57,618 nucleotides of DNA from NCBI RefSeq assembly GCF_900183385.1, contig NZ_FXUT01000011.1, forward strand, positions 1-57,618. Direction: 5' to 3'. A program made the translations under genes and the position numbers. The notes under the pieces are model-generated. The model ran no database searches, was not told where the DNA came from, and saw nothing but the letters and a program-made list of their open reading frames with translations. Numbering within the stretch: position 1 is the first letter of the stretch; every line of letters starts with the position of its first letter. Origin of the DNA: Listeria costaricensis (GTDB taxonomy: Bacteria > Bacillota > Bacilli > Lactobacillales > Listeriaceae). Shown here one piece after another: positions 29,652 through 38,953 of the stretch.

Positions 29652-30977
29652 GTGAGACAAAATGTATTATGGATTGTTGCTGATCAGTTGCGAGCACAAG
29701 CTTTGAGTTTGAATCATGATCAGAATGTTGTGACGCCTAATATTGATCGCTTAGCTCGGACAGGAATGAGTTTTTCTGATGCTGTGTCAGGATATCCAGT
29801 GTGCTGTCCATTCCGGGGGTCTATGTTGACAAGTATTTATCCGCATAAATGTGTTCCTGCGCATGAAAAACAGCTTGATCCTAGGCAGCCAACGATTGCG
29901 AATGTTTTTAATGACAATGGCTATGAGACTTTTTATCTTGGGAAATGGCATTTGGATGGCTACCAAGAGCGCTTTGGACGTGCGGCTGATCACATTATTC
30001 CGCCTGAGCGACGTGGTGGTTTTCAGAAATGGATCGCATATGAGAATAATAACAGCCAATGGGATTGTTATGTGCATGGGGAAGAAAATGGGGAACCGTT
30101 CCATCGCCGACTAGATGGATACGAAACAGATTGTCTGACCGACTATATGTTGGATTACTTGGATGAGAAACAAAATGACGACACGCCGTTTTTTGCAGTT
30201 TTATCTGTTCAGCCGCCGCATGATCCTTATCTCGCACCGGCTGAAGATATGGCACACCACCATCCGTGTGATGTTGCTTTTCGTCCGAATGTGCCGCCAG
30301 TAGAAAGAATTCAGAAGCAAGCAGCTGACGAGTTGGCTGGCTATTATGCGATGATCGAAAACTTGGATCGGAATATCGGACGGGTGCTCGAAAAATTAAT
30401 GGATACAGGACTTTTTTATAATACACATGTCATTTTCTTTAGTGATCACGGAGATATGCATGGTTCACATGGCTTGTTTCGGAAAATGGTGCCTTATGAA
30501 GAATCGATCAGAATTCCATTCGTAATTTCAGGTATGAGTACGATGGGCTACGATGGGTATTTTAATGGGGAGCAGTCTGGCTTATTGCTGAATCATGTAG
30601 ATATTGCGCCAACTACACTGGGGTTGTGCGGGATTGAAAAGCCGGATTGGATGGAAGGACAGGATTATTCTGCTTATCGGTATCAGAAAACTGAAAATTG
30701 GCCGGATATGCCGGAAAGCGTCTTTTTACAATCAATTACAGGACACAATGATAGCGTTGATTTACCGTGGCGTGGGGTGCTGACGAGAGATGGATATAAG
30801 TATGTTTGTTTTGAAAAAATGCCTTGGTTATTGTTTGATTTAAATGATGATCCTTATGAGTTTGTCAATTTGGTTCATAATGATAGATTTGCTAAAAAAA
30901 GGCATGAGTTACATCAGATGCTAAAAGAGTGGCTAGAGAAGACGGGAGATCCTTTTGCGCTGTTTGAGAAGGAATAG
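29652..30977 (+). CDS. Sulfatase family hydrolase
   Basis: A type I sulfatase/alkaline phosphatase superfamily enzyme that would cleave sulfate (or phosphonate) esters. The 441-residue protein has the metal-binding N-terminus (VADQLRAQ, D11), the formylglycine motif C-x-P-x-R as CCPFR (C51-R55), GKWHLDGY, PPHDPY and the FFSDHGDMHG metal site in the second half. No signal peptide is seen, so it is probably cytoplasmic. C51 must be oxidised to formylglycine by a maturase that is not in this window. GTG start behind AAGGAGGAG. A cysteine hydrolase gene follows 23 nt later, so the two may be cotranscribed. Substrate unknown. Confidence 0.88.
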   Translation: MRQNVLWIVADQLRAQALSLNHDQNVVTPNIDRLARTGMSFSDAVSGYPVCCPFRGSMLTSIYPHKCVPAHEKQLDPRQPTIANVFNDNGYETFYLGKWHLDGYQERFGRAADHIIPPERRGGFQKWIAYENNNSQWDCYVHGEENGEPFHRRLDGYETDCLTDYMLDYLDEKQNDDTPFFAVLSVQPPHDPYLAPAEDMAHHHPCDVAFRPNVPPVERIQKQAADELAGYYAMIENLDRNIGRVLEKLMDTGLFYNTHVIFFSDHGDMHGSHGLFRKMVPYEESIRIPFVISGMSTMGYDGYFNGEQSGLLLNHVDIAPTTLGLCGIEKPDWMEGQDYSAYRYQKTENWPDMPESVFLQSITGHNDSVDLPWRGVLTRDGYKYVCFEKMPWLLFDLNDDPYEFVNLVHNDRFAKKRHELHQMLKEWLEKTGDPFALFEKE

Positions 30978-31000
30978 TTGATGAGGAGAGGAATGATAAA

Positions 31001-31492
31001 ATGACGCGTGCGCTAGTTGTGATTGATTTGCAAAAGGGGTTGCATACTCCGGAAAAACCGCTTTTTGAATTGGCGGAGGTTTTAAGTGGTGTCAATGAGC
31101 GGATTGCTTGTTATCGGGAAGCTAAAATGCCGATTATTTTTATTCAGCATCATGAGGAAGAGCTGCCACTGCACTCGGCTGAATGGGCGTTGATGGATGA
31201 GCTGGATGTGAGGTACGGGGATTATTTTGTTTCTAAAACGCATGCAAATTCATTTTATCAGACGGAATTGGCAGGGCTTTTGGAGAAACTGGAGGTCGGT
31301 GAAATGGAGTTTTGCGGGGCACAGACGGAGTATTGTGTGGATACGACAATTCGGATGGCGCATGGGCTAGGTTACCGTTCCTTTATGAAAAAAGGGCTGC
31401 ACACCACGGTGGATTCTGCATTGCTTCCAGCTGAGATAATTCGGAAGCATCATGAGGCGCTTTGGGGCGGTCGGTTTTTGATGTGGCTTTGA
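31001..31492 (+). CDS. Isochorismatase-like cysteine hydrolase
   Basis: A 163-residue single-domain hydrolase of the isochorismatase superfamily, which includes nicotinamidases and other amide hydrolases. The catalytic triad is visible as D9 (VVIDLQKG), K79 (FVSKTHANSF) and C112 (GAQTEYCVDTT, with the usual cis-peptide region before it). Substrate cannot be told from sequence. It follows the sulfatase gene by 23 nt and ends at a bidirectional terminator facing the GH1 gene. Confidence 0.85.
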   Translation: MTRALVVIDLQKGLHTPEKPLFELAEVLSGVNERIACYREAKMPIIFIQHHEEELPLHSAEWALMDELDVRYGDYFVSKTHANSFYQTELAGLLEKLEVGEMEFCGAQTEYCVDTTIRMAHGLGYRSFMKKGLHTTVDSALLPAEIIRKHHEALWGGRFLMWL

Positions 31493-31503
31493 AAATGATC
31501 CAT

Positions 31504-31545
31504 AAAAAAGGACTTGAACATGGTTGAATGTTCAAGTCCTTTTTT
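31504..31545. terminator. Bidirectional terminator between convergent genes
   Basis: Perfect 17-bp stem 31504-31520 with 31529-31545, A-run on the left and T-run on the right, serving both the cysteine hydrolase (+) and the GH1 gene (-). Confidence 0.93.
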
Positions 31546-31554
31546 GGTGGTTGC

Positions 31555-33033
<1,479 letters not shown>

Positions 33034-33053
33034 TCATTCTTCTTTACTTTTTT

Positions 33054-33084
33054 ATTGTACTTTCTGTAATGCATTACATGTCAA
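33054..33084 (-). promoter_or_regulatory. GH1 gene promoter with operator in a 19-bp spacer
   Basis: On the minus strand a perfect TTGACA (33079-33084) and TACAAT (33054-33059) are 19 bp apart. A perfect 14-bp palindrome, TGTAATGCATTACA (33065-33078), fills the spacer right after the -35 box. The long spacer plus central dyad is the layout of MerR-type activated promoters; a repressor site is equally possible. Confidence 0.7.
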
Positions 33085-33115
33085 GAGGAAGTTGACTATA
33101 AAAAAGAAAATGATA

Positions 33116-33706
33116 TTATTCTTCATATTTGAAGTTTTGTCCTAGAGATTCAGTCGTTGTTGTATAGCTTCGGAATTTGTATATTAGCGGCTGCCATTTC
33201 TCTGTATCTAGATGCGTTTCGTCTTTTAAGAGTGTTTCTTCAACAAAAATGGCTTGTATACGACACTCGATGATTGCGAAGCCCGATGTTGGATAAATAT
33301 TTGTGACGAGCGCTTCGATTTGGATGGGGCATTCGGCAATACGAACCGTCTGAACGGTTATGCCGCTTTCTTTCGTGAATTTTCCAAGGGCAAATTTATC
33401 CGGATGAAAAGTATAACCGGCTTCCTTCTTATAAGTAGGAAGTTGTTGATTACCGGTTTTGGGGGCGATTTTTTCGATATGTCGCCAAAGCTTAAAATCA
33501 GGTAGGTTCAATGTCAGATCCGTGCCGGGAGCCAAATTTTGAAATCCTTGATTGTCTAATCCTATTCCGAGCACAACAGAACGGTTTAATGTCCAGGTTG
33601 AAGAAATAGGTGTCAAATGATCTTTTCCAGTTATCCGATTCTTGGTAGTCATTAGTGCGACAGGAAAACCATAGTAAAAGTCTGTTTTGTTCAATTTCTT
33701 ATGCAT
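33116..33706 (-). CDS. Flavin reductase-like FMN-binding protein
   Basis: A 196-residue protein of the flavin reductase/DIM6-NTAB split-barrel family, which binds FMN and reduces flavins or supplies them to partner oxygenases. It starts MHKKLNKTDFYYGFPVALMTT and contains the usual LTPISSTW and LTLNLPD strands. ATG 33706 is preferred because GAGGTGAT, an excellent ribosome site, is 4 nt upstream; a GTG and an ATG just before it overlap that site. It is divergent from the ArsR-type regulator gene with 73 bp between them, which suggests regulation by that protein. Confidence 0.82.
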   Translation of the reverse strand: MHKKLNKTDFYYGFPVALMTTKNRITGKDHLTPISSTWTLNRSVVLGIGLDNQGFQNLAPGTDLTLNLPDFKLWRHIEKIAPKTGNQQLPTYKKEAGYTFHPDKFALGKFTKESGITVQTVRIAECPIQIEALVTNIYPTSGFAIIECRIQAIFVEETLLKDETHLDTEKWQPLIYKFRSYTTTTESLGQNFKYEE

Positions 33707-33779
33707 GTTCATCACCTCGTTGTTAGTTTATAATAGAGAAAGATCGATGGGCGTCGAGGTATTAGAGGGAGGAGAGCGA

Positions 33780-34457
33780 ATGGCTGGTTTTCCTGATGTG
33801 GTGCAGCTGACCAAAATTTTAAGCGATGAGTCGCGTGTGCAAATCATGACTTCTTTGATGGATGGGCGTTACCATACTGTACATGAATTGGCGCAGATCG
33901 CACGTGTGCAAGATCATACAGTGTCCTATCATTTGAATGAGATTAAAAAACTTGGCTGGTTGCACAGTTTTAAGCAGGGCAGGTATCATTATTTTTGCTT
34001 GGCTAATGCAGATGTGGCGGAATTGATTGAAAAGGCCATGTATCTTAGTCCCCAAAAGCCGATTAGGTCATTTCGGGAAAGTGAGGAGCACAGACAGCTG
34101 GCAGAGGGCAGAAGCTGTTATTGTCATTTGGCGGGGAAGCTGGGCGTGCGACTGCTTGCGGACTTGGAAAGAAAAGGCTATCTCAAGCTTGCTGGTGAGC
34201 AGGTCTATTTGACAGAGGCGGGAGAGCGGTTTTTTTCAGATGTTGGTTTGGATTTGGAAGAGCTTCGACGGCGAAAGGGCTGCTTTGTGAAAGTATGTTT
34301 AGACTGGACGGAGAGACGGTTTCATTTAGCGGGACATTTGGGAACGGCTTTTTTTAAACATGCGGTGGAGGAGCGATGGTTGAAACAGCATTCGGTGAAT
34401 CGTAGTGTTCAATTGACGGCAAAAGGTGAGCGGGCTTTTCGAAATATGTTTGAATAA
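33780..34457 (+). CDS. ArsR-family winged-helix transcriptional regulator
   Basis: A 225-residue regulator with an ArsR/HTH_20-type N-terminal domain (about 8-85: LTKILSDESRVQIMTSLMDGRYHTVHELAQIARVQDHTVSYHLNEIKKLGWL) and a ~140-residue C-terminal part with a cysteine pair (CYCH, near 117-120) that might sense a metal or thiol stress. ATG 33780 follows GGGAGGA; the frame is open further upstream. Divergent from the flavin reductase gene, its probable target. Ligand unknown. Confidence 0.8.
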   Translation: MAGFPDVVQLTKILSDESRVQIMTSLMDGRYHTVHELAQIARVQDHTVSYHLNEIKKLGWLHSFKQGRYHYFCLANADVAELIEKAMYLSPQKPIRSFRESEEHRQLAEGRSCYCHLAGKLGVRLLADLERKGYLKLAGEQVYLTEAGERFFSDVGLDLEELRRRKGCFVKVCLDWTERRFHLAGHLGTAFFKHAVEERWLKQHSVNRSVQLTAKGERAFRNMFE

Positions 34458-34522
34458 AGATAAAATTGCTTTTTTCTGTGCGGTTCGATACACTTAAGAA
34501 AACGAAGGATGGTGGACGGAAA

Positions 34523-35053
34523 ATGAGTAGCAGACAACAGATTATTCAGGCGGCGATCGACGTGATCAATGAGAAGGGTGTGCATCAGTATAGCTTGGCC
34601 AATGTCGCTGCTCGGTCGGGGATTACAAAAGCGGCGATTTTCTACCACTTTCAAAATAAAAATGAACTGACGCTTTCGCTGATCAAATATACGATCGAAA
34701 TGTACGAACAGATTTTGGCGGAGGAATATAAGAAACTTGCTGATAAGTCGCGCTATCCGTTTACAGAAAGTTATTTGAACGGCAATCTGCGGCAGCTTTC
34801 TGATGATGAGCTGATCGGGCTTCATGGGGCGCTTCTGGCGACGGCGGTTTCGGGAGATGTCGATTCGGGGTATTGGGATGCGGCCTATGCGGAGGACTTT
34901 GAACGAATGGCGGCTGAGGTCGGGCCGGAAATGGCGGAATTGCTACGCTATACGATTGATGGAATGTGGCATGCGAAAATACTGAATATCAAAGAGTCGG
35001 AAGTTGTGACAAAGGAGCAGGTCGTTCAAAAATTGAAACGGATGCTGATGTAA
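34523..35053 (+). CDS. TetR family transcriptional regulator
   Basis: A 176-residue regulator with an N-terminal TetR DNA-binding domain (SSRQQIIQAAIDVINEKGVHQYSLANVAARSGITKAAIFYHFQNK, about 2-46) and a helical ligand-binding domain. The ATG 34523 is preceded by GGTGGACGG; the frame is open upstream but those codons lack support. It lies before a MarR regulator and dioxygenase gene on the same strand. Target unknown; these genes could form one unit. Confidence 0.88.
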   Translation: MSSRQQIIQAAIDVINEKGVHQYSLANVAARSGITKAAIFYHFQNKNELTLSLIKYTIEMYEQILAEEYKKLADKSRYPFTESYLNGNLRQLSDDELIGLHGALLATAVSGDVDSGYWDAAYAEDFERMAAEVGPEMAELLRYTIDGMWHAKILNIKESEVVTKEQVVQKLKRMLM

Positions 35054-35127
35054 ATGGCTGCAAGTTGAATGGCTTGCTTTTTTTATTGTTTAGGACTAAA
35101 CTGAAAATGACAAAGGAGGAGATCGAT

Positions 35128-35541
35128 ATGGTGAAATCGGAGCAGCGGTTAGGCGTCCTTTTATGGTTTCGGTTGAGCAGATTTTATAATCGCAACATGA
35201 AGGAAACCAATCAGAATTTAAAACCGTCGGGACTTACAACGGCACAGTTCGACTGTATTGCGCAAATCGGGCCGAGTAAGGAACTCACGCAGCAGGAGCT
35301 TGCTGAGAAGCTGGTTGTGACAAAAGGCAATATCACCCAACTCCTCGTTAAATTGGAAGAAATCGGGCTCGTTCAGCGGACAAAAAATGGGCGTGAAAAA
35401 TATATCGGCTTGACGGAGCGTGGGAAGGCTTACTACGCCGAATATGTGCCGATGCAGGAGCAGTTTCAAAGTGAACAGTTCGGCAGTTTGACGCGTAAGG
35501 AACAAAAGGAACTGCTACGTCTTTTGAAAAAATTAGATTAG
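35128..35541 (+). CDS. MarR family transcriptional regulator, MhqR-like
   Basis: A 137-residue winged-helix regulator: helix-turn-helix QQELAEKLVVTKGNITQLLVKLEEIGLV (about 54-81) and wing RTKNGREKYIGLT. Start ATG 35128 behind a full AAAGGAGGAGAT site. It is 15 nt upstream of a ring-cleaving dioxygenase gene; in Bacillus the MarR protein MhqR controls such dioxygenases in response to quinones, so a similar role is inferred. No cysteine is present in the short protein, so direct thiol sensing is unlikely. Confidence 0.85.
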   Translation: MVKSEQRLGVLLWFRLSRFYNRNMKETNQNLKPSGLTTAQFDCIAQIGPSKELTQQELAEKLVVTKGNITQLLVKLEEIGLVQRTKNGREKYIGLTERGKAYYAEYVPMQEQFQSEQFGSLTRKEQKELLRLLKKLD

Positions 35542-35556
35542 TTGGAGGGATGGAAA

Positions 35557-36516
35557 ATGGAATTGAAAGGGTTGCATCATATTTCAATTTTTACTGAAAA
35601 TGCGCGGAAGAATTTTGATTTCTATACGAAAGTGCTCGGCATGCGGCTGGTGAAAAAGACGGTCAATCAGGATGATCCTTATACCTATCATCTTTATTAT
35701 GCGGATGAAACGGGCAGTCCGGGGACGACGGTCACTTTTTTTGAAGTGCCAAATATGGCGCCAAACCGGCCTGGTCGCAATCAGATTTCTGCGATGGGGC
35801 TGCGGGTTCCGAATGATGCGGCGCTCGACTATTGGGACAAACGGCTGGACGCGTTTCAAATTTTCCATAGTAAAGGGGAAATGCAGTTTGATCGGAAGGT
35901 GATTCGTTTTAAGGATGTAGATGGTTTGACGATTTATCTGGTGTCGGATGAAAATAATCACGGCGTTTCGGGCGGGCATCCTTGGGAAGGGAGTTCGGTG
36001 CCGAAAGAGGTTGCCATTCAAGGGCTTGGACCGGTGCGCTTTTCGGTCTATGAGAAGGAAAAGACGGATCATGTGTTGACAAAGGTCATGGGCTTTAAAC
36101 GGGTTGGCGCTTATGAGGATAAGGAGAAGCTACTCACGGTTTATCAGACGGGAGAAGGCGGTACGGGTGCGGAGATTCATTTGGAGGCTCGGCCTGATTT
36201 GGAGCAGCGGAATCTGGGGGCTGGCGGCGTGCATCATGTGGCCTTTCGTGTTGAGGATGACGCGGAGATGATGGAATGGAACGAGCGGATTGCAGATGCC
36301 AACTATCCGAATTCTGGTTTTATCGATCGCTATTACTTCCATTCGCTTTATTTCCGGGAACCAAATGGGCTGCTTTTTGAGCTGGCAACGGATGGGCCGG
36401 GTTTTCGGACTGACTTTGAAGTGGAGCATGGCACCTATGTGGAGCTGCCGCCGAAGTTTGAGGGACGCCGGGCGGAGATTGAAGCGCATTTGACACCGCT
36501 CGATACGGATATTTAA
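35557..36516 (+). CDS. Ring-cleaving dioxygenase of the glyoxalase/VOC superfamily (MhqA/MhqO-like)
   Basis: A 319-residue protein made of two VOC modules: the first starts LKGLHHISIFTENARKNFDFYTKVLGMRLVKKTVNQDD and the second has GAGGVHHVAFRVEDD (about 223-237). Metal ligands are the His of each HH pair and later acidic residues (LLFELA). Homologues in Bacillus (MhqA, MhqE, MhqO) are Fe-dependent enzymes for quinone detoxification. ATG 35557 follows GGAGGG; the frame also begins at an ATG just after the marR-type gene. Likely cotranscribed with that regulator. Confidence 0.88.
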   Translation: MELKGLHHISIFTENARKNFDFYTKVLGMRLVKKTVNQDDPYTYHLYYADETGSPGTTVTFFEVPNMAPNRPGRNQISAMGLRVPNDAALDYWDKRLDAFQIFHSKGEMQFDRKVIRFKDVDGLTIYLVSDENNHGVSGGHPWEGSSVPKEVAIQGLGPVRFSVYEKEKTDHVLTKVMGFKRVGAYEDKEKLLTVYQTGEGGTGAEIHLEARPDLEQRNLGAGGVHHVAFRVEDDAEMMEWNERIADANYPNSGFIDRYYFHSLYFREPNGLLFELATDGPGFRTDFEVEHGTYVELPPKFEGRRAEIEAHLTPLDTDI

Positions 36517-36528
36517 TGAAAATAATTC

Positions 36529-36556
36529 TTGAAAATGAGGCTCACAGTGGTAAAAT
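36529..36556 (+). promoter_or_regulatory. Candidate promoter of the phosphatase gene
   Basis: TTGAAA (36529-36534), 16-bp spacer, TAAAAT (36551-36556), 36 nt before the start. Confidence 0.5.
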
Positions 36557-36591
36557 CAAGGGTAGACTGAACTTTTTTAGGAGGAGCCGCA

Positions 36592-37233
36592 TTGACGAGT
36601 AGTAATTTGACGATCTATTTTGTTCGTCACGGAAAAACAGAGTGGAATTTAACTGGACAGATGCAGGGCTGGGGGGACTCACCGCTTGTAGAGGAGGGCA
36701 TCAGTGGAGCTAAGGCAGTTGGCACGGCTTTACGTGATGTTGATTTTGAGGCCGTTTATACGAGCCCAAGCAAACGGACGCAGGACACGGCTCGGCTGAT
36801 TTTAGATGATGAAGGATCAGAGCTTCATTTGCTGGAAGAGTTGCGCGAGATGCATTTTGGCAGCTGGGAAGGTGTGCGAGTGGCTGAACTGGATGCACAA
36901 TTTCCGGAAGAGCGGCATGAATTTATGACCAGTCCGGCAACCTTTGATGCATGTGTAAATGGTGGCGAAACTTATTATCAGCTTGAGGAACGTGTGCTGG
37001 CAGGGGTTCGGAAAATCGTTCAGGCGCATGCGGAAGGGAATATTTTAGTGGTCTCGCATGGCATGACGCTAACGCTTTTAATGCACCTTTTGAATGGCGG
37101 AACGGTTGAGGAGCACCGCGAAAAGGGGACGCGTATTTTAAATACAAGTATCAGTGTTGTGCGTTATGAGGATGAGGCGTTTCGGGTACTAAAGGTTAAC
37201 GAAACGGAGCATTTGACGCAGGCTGTTCGATAA
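36592..37233 (+). CDS. Histidine phosphatase (phosphoglycerate mutase-like)
   Basis: A 213-residue phosphatase of the branch that includes PhoE and broad-specificity phosphatases. It has the catalytic RHG motif (FVRHGKTEWN, about 8-17, nucleophile H11), the second-arginine region YTSPSKRTQDTA (about 56-67), the acidic residue in LREMHFGSWEG and the second catalytic histidine in VVSHGMTL. TTG start behind TTAGGAGGAG. It has its own promoter and terminator. The precise substrate is not determined. Confidence 0.88.
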   Translation: MTSSNLTIYFVRHGKTEWNLTGQMQGWGDSPLVEEGISGAKAVGTALRDVDFEAVYTSPSKRTQDTARLILDDEGSELHLLEELREMHFGSWEGVRVAELDAQFPEERHEFMTSPATFDACVNGGETYYQLEERVLAGVRKIVQAHAEGNILVVSHGMTLTLLMHLLNGGTVEEHREKGTRILNTSISVVRYEDEAFRVLKVNETEHLTQAVR

Positions 37234-37241
37234 GAAGGAAG

Positions 37242-37278
37242 ACCAGAATCAGGCGAGATGGCTTGGTTCTGGTTTTTT
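37242..37278 (+). terminator. Terminator after the phosphatase gene
   Basis: ACCAGAA (37242-37248) pairs with TTCTGGT (37267-37273), then six T. Confidence 0.8.
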
Positions 37279-37376
37279 CATTAAAAAAATTAATCATCGC
37301 TATTCAAAATCCATATTTCCCATTTGTCGGCAGCTATACTATAATTTGATTAAAAGTGAAACGTGGTGAAGAAAAA

Positions 37377-37817
37377 ATGGGTGAGTATCGGAAAATTTTA
37401 TTGGCGCTGGATAAGAGTGAGAAAACGGCGGCAGTGCTGAAAAAGGGACTTTATATCGCGCGGCGTGAAGAGGCGGAAGAGGTTGTACTGGCAAGTATTG
37501 TGGATCCAGGTGTCTATGCGGCGGCTTTGGCCTATGATGAAGGCATTATAGAGCGGCGTATGAAAGAAACGACAGATTGGCTGAACGATATGGCAGAACA
37601 GGCGAAAGCGGCAGGCATTCAAAATGTGCGAACGATTGTCCGAGAGGGTGTGCCGAAAAAATGCCTTGTCCATGAGGTGTTGCCGGAAGTTGAACCAGAT
37701 TTGATCGTGTGTGGCGATCGGCAGCTGAATGAATGGGAATATTTATTGACGCTTGGGAGTGTGTCAAGCTATATCATCCACCATAGCAAATGTGATGTGA
37801 CGGTGGTTAAAGACTAG
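37377..37817 (+). CDS. Universal stress protein (UspA family)
   Basis: A 146-residue single-domain Usp protein with KILLALDKSEKT at the start and a C-terminal nucleotide-binding loop (GDRQLNEWEYLLTLGSVSSYIIHHSKCDVTVVK) that approximates the G-2x-G-9x-G(S/T) ATP site, with the first glycine kept and the second replaced. ATG 37377 is chosen; upstream in-frame codons overlap the ribosome site. It is followed 16 nt later by a YeiH-type membrane protein gene, probably in one operon. Confidence 0.88.
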   Translation: MGEYRKILLALDKSEKTAAVLKKGLYIARREEAEEVVLASIVDPGVYAAALAYDEGIIERRMKETTDWLNDMAEQAKAAGIQNVRTIVREGVPKKCLVHEVLPEVEPDLIVCGDRQLNEWEYLLTLGSVSSYIIHHSKCDVTVVKD

Positions 37818-37833
37818 GAGAAGGAGTGCAGAA

Positions 37834-38835
37834 ATGTCGTTATTTAAAACAAGAGGATTTTGGTATGCAATTTTTATTACATTATTATGTTCACTCGTAG
37901 GAAAATATTTGGCGACGCTGCCAGGGCTAAGTCTGGTGGGGCCGCTTGTGATTGCACTGATTCTAGGGATGCTTTTCCAGCTTGGAAATGAAGGACTGGT
38001 CATGGCGAAACCGGGGATTGGCTTTGTTTCAAATAAATTCATACGCCTTGGGATCATTTTGCTGGGCTTTCGGCTGAACTTGATTCAGTTGGCAGAATCT
38101 GGCGTGAAGACGATCGCGCTGGCAGCGGTAGGGGTGACAATGACGATTTTCATTGTTTACTTTTTCTGCAAAATGTTCAAGGTGGAAGATGATCTGGCTA
38201 TTTTGACGGCGAGCGGTTGCGGGATTTGTGGGGCAGCTGCCGTAATGGGGATCTCGCCGCAGGTGAAGGCCAAAGAAGATAATGCCGTTTTGGCAGTGGC
38301 AGTCGTGTGTATTTTAGGAACAATTTTCACACTGGTGGAGATTGCGATTGCACCGCTGCTTCACTTTTCAGAGACACAGCTTGGTTTTATGAGTGGCTTA
38401 TCGCTGCATGAAATTGCCCATGCGGTTGCTGCCGGGAGTGCGTTCGGGCCGGATGCGTTGGACATGGCGCTGATCACCAAATTGTCGCGCGTCCTGCTTT
38501 TAGCGCCGGTTGCTGTCATTATCGGCATTATTTATGGCAAAAAGCAGAATCGTGGCAAGGCGGCTGATGAGAAGGTTAAAATACCGATTCCTTGGTTTAT
38601 GGGCGGATTTTTACTGGCGAGTGCGGCAACTAGTTTTCTGCCGCTTCCGCAAAGTGTGATTGATACATTCGTTTCGGCGGCCTACCTGTTTTTAGGAATG
38701 GCGATGGCGGCACTGGGCATGAGTGTTAACTTTAAAGTGATCATCGAAAAGGGCGGTAAGGTATTTTTGGCGGCAACGATGGGGTCGATCATCCTGCTTG
38801 GCTTTGCAATTGCGATGGCAAAAATATTTTTCTAA
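37834..38835 (+). CDS. YeiH/UPF0324 family putative sulfate exporter
   Basis: A 333-residue integral membrane protein with about ten hydrophobic helices and the family signatures GPLVIALILGMLFQ, GIILLGFRLNL, the ILTASGCGICGAAAVMGISP stretch and SLHEIAHAVAAG. The family (YeiH) is annotated as putative sulfate exporters on weak experimental grounds, so transport of an anion is only inferred. Follows the usp gene closely; ends at a terminator. Confidence 0.87.
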   Translation: MSLFKTRGFWYAIFITLLCSLVGKYLATLPGLSLVGPLVIALILGMLFQLGNEGLVMAKPGIGFVSNKFIRLGIILLGFRLNLIQLAESGVKTIALAAVGVTMTIFIVYFFCKMFKVEDDLAILTASGCGICGAAAVMGISPQVKAKEDNAVLAVAVVCILGTIFTLVEIAIAPLLHFSETQLGFMSGLSLHEIAHAVAAGSAFGPDALDMALITKLSRVLLLAPVAVIIGIIYGKKQNRGKAADEKVKIPIPWFMGGFLLASAATSFLPLPQSVIDTFVSAAYLFLGMAMAALGMSVNFKVIIEKGGKVFLAATMGSIILLGFAIAMAKIFF

Positions 38836-38840
38836 GAACG

Positions 38841-38873
38841 ATAAGTCTCCGGCGAACGGGGGCTTATTTTTTT
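38841..38873 (+). terminator. Terminator after the YeiH-type gene
   Basis: 11-pair stem ATAAGTCTCCG/CGGGGGCTTAT (38841-38851 with 38857-38867, some wobble) and a T-run. Confidence 0.88.
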
Positions 38874-38953
38874 GTTATCAAGTGAGATAGGCTTTTAATT
38901 TATTATATGTTACTATTATTTAGTAAAAGATAAACAAATGTGAGGGGTTAATC

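Noticed and set aside
33065-33078. TGTAATGCATTACA as a cre (CcpA) site
   Set aside because: The centre is GC rather than the CG required by the cre consensus, so a different regulator is more likely.
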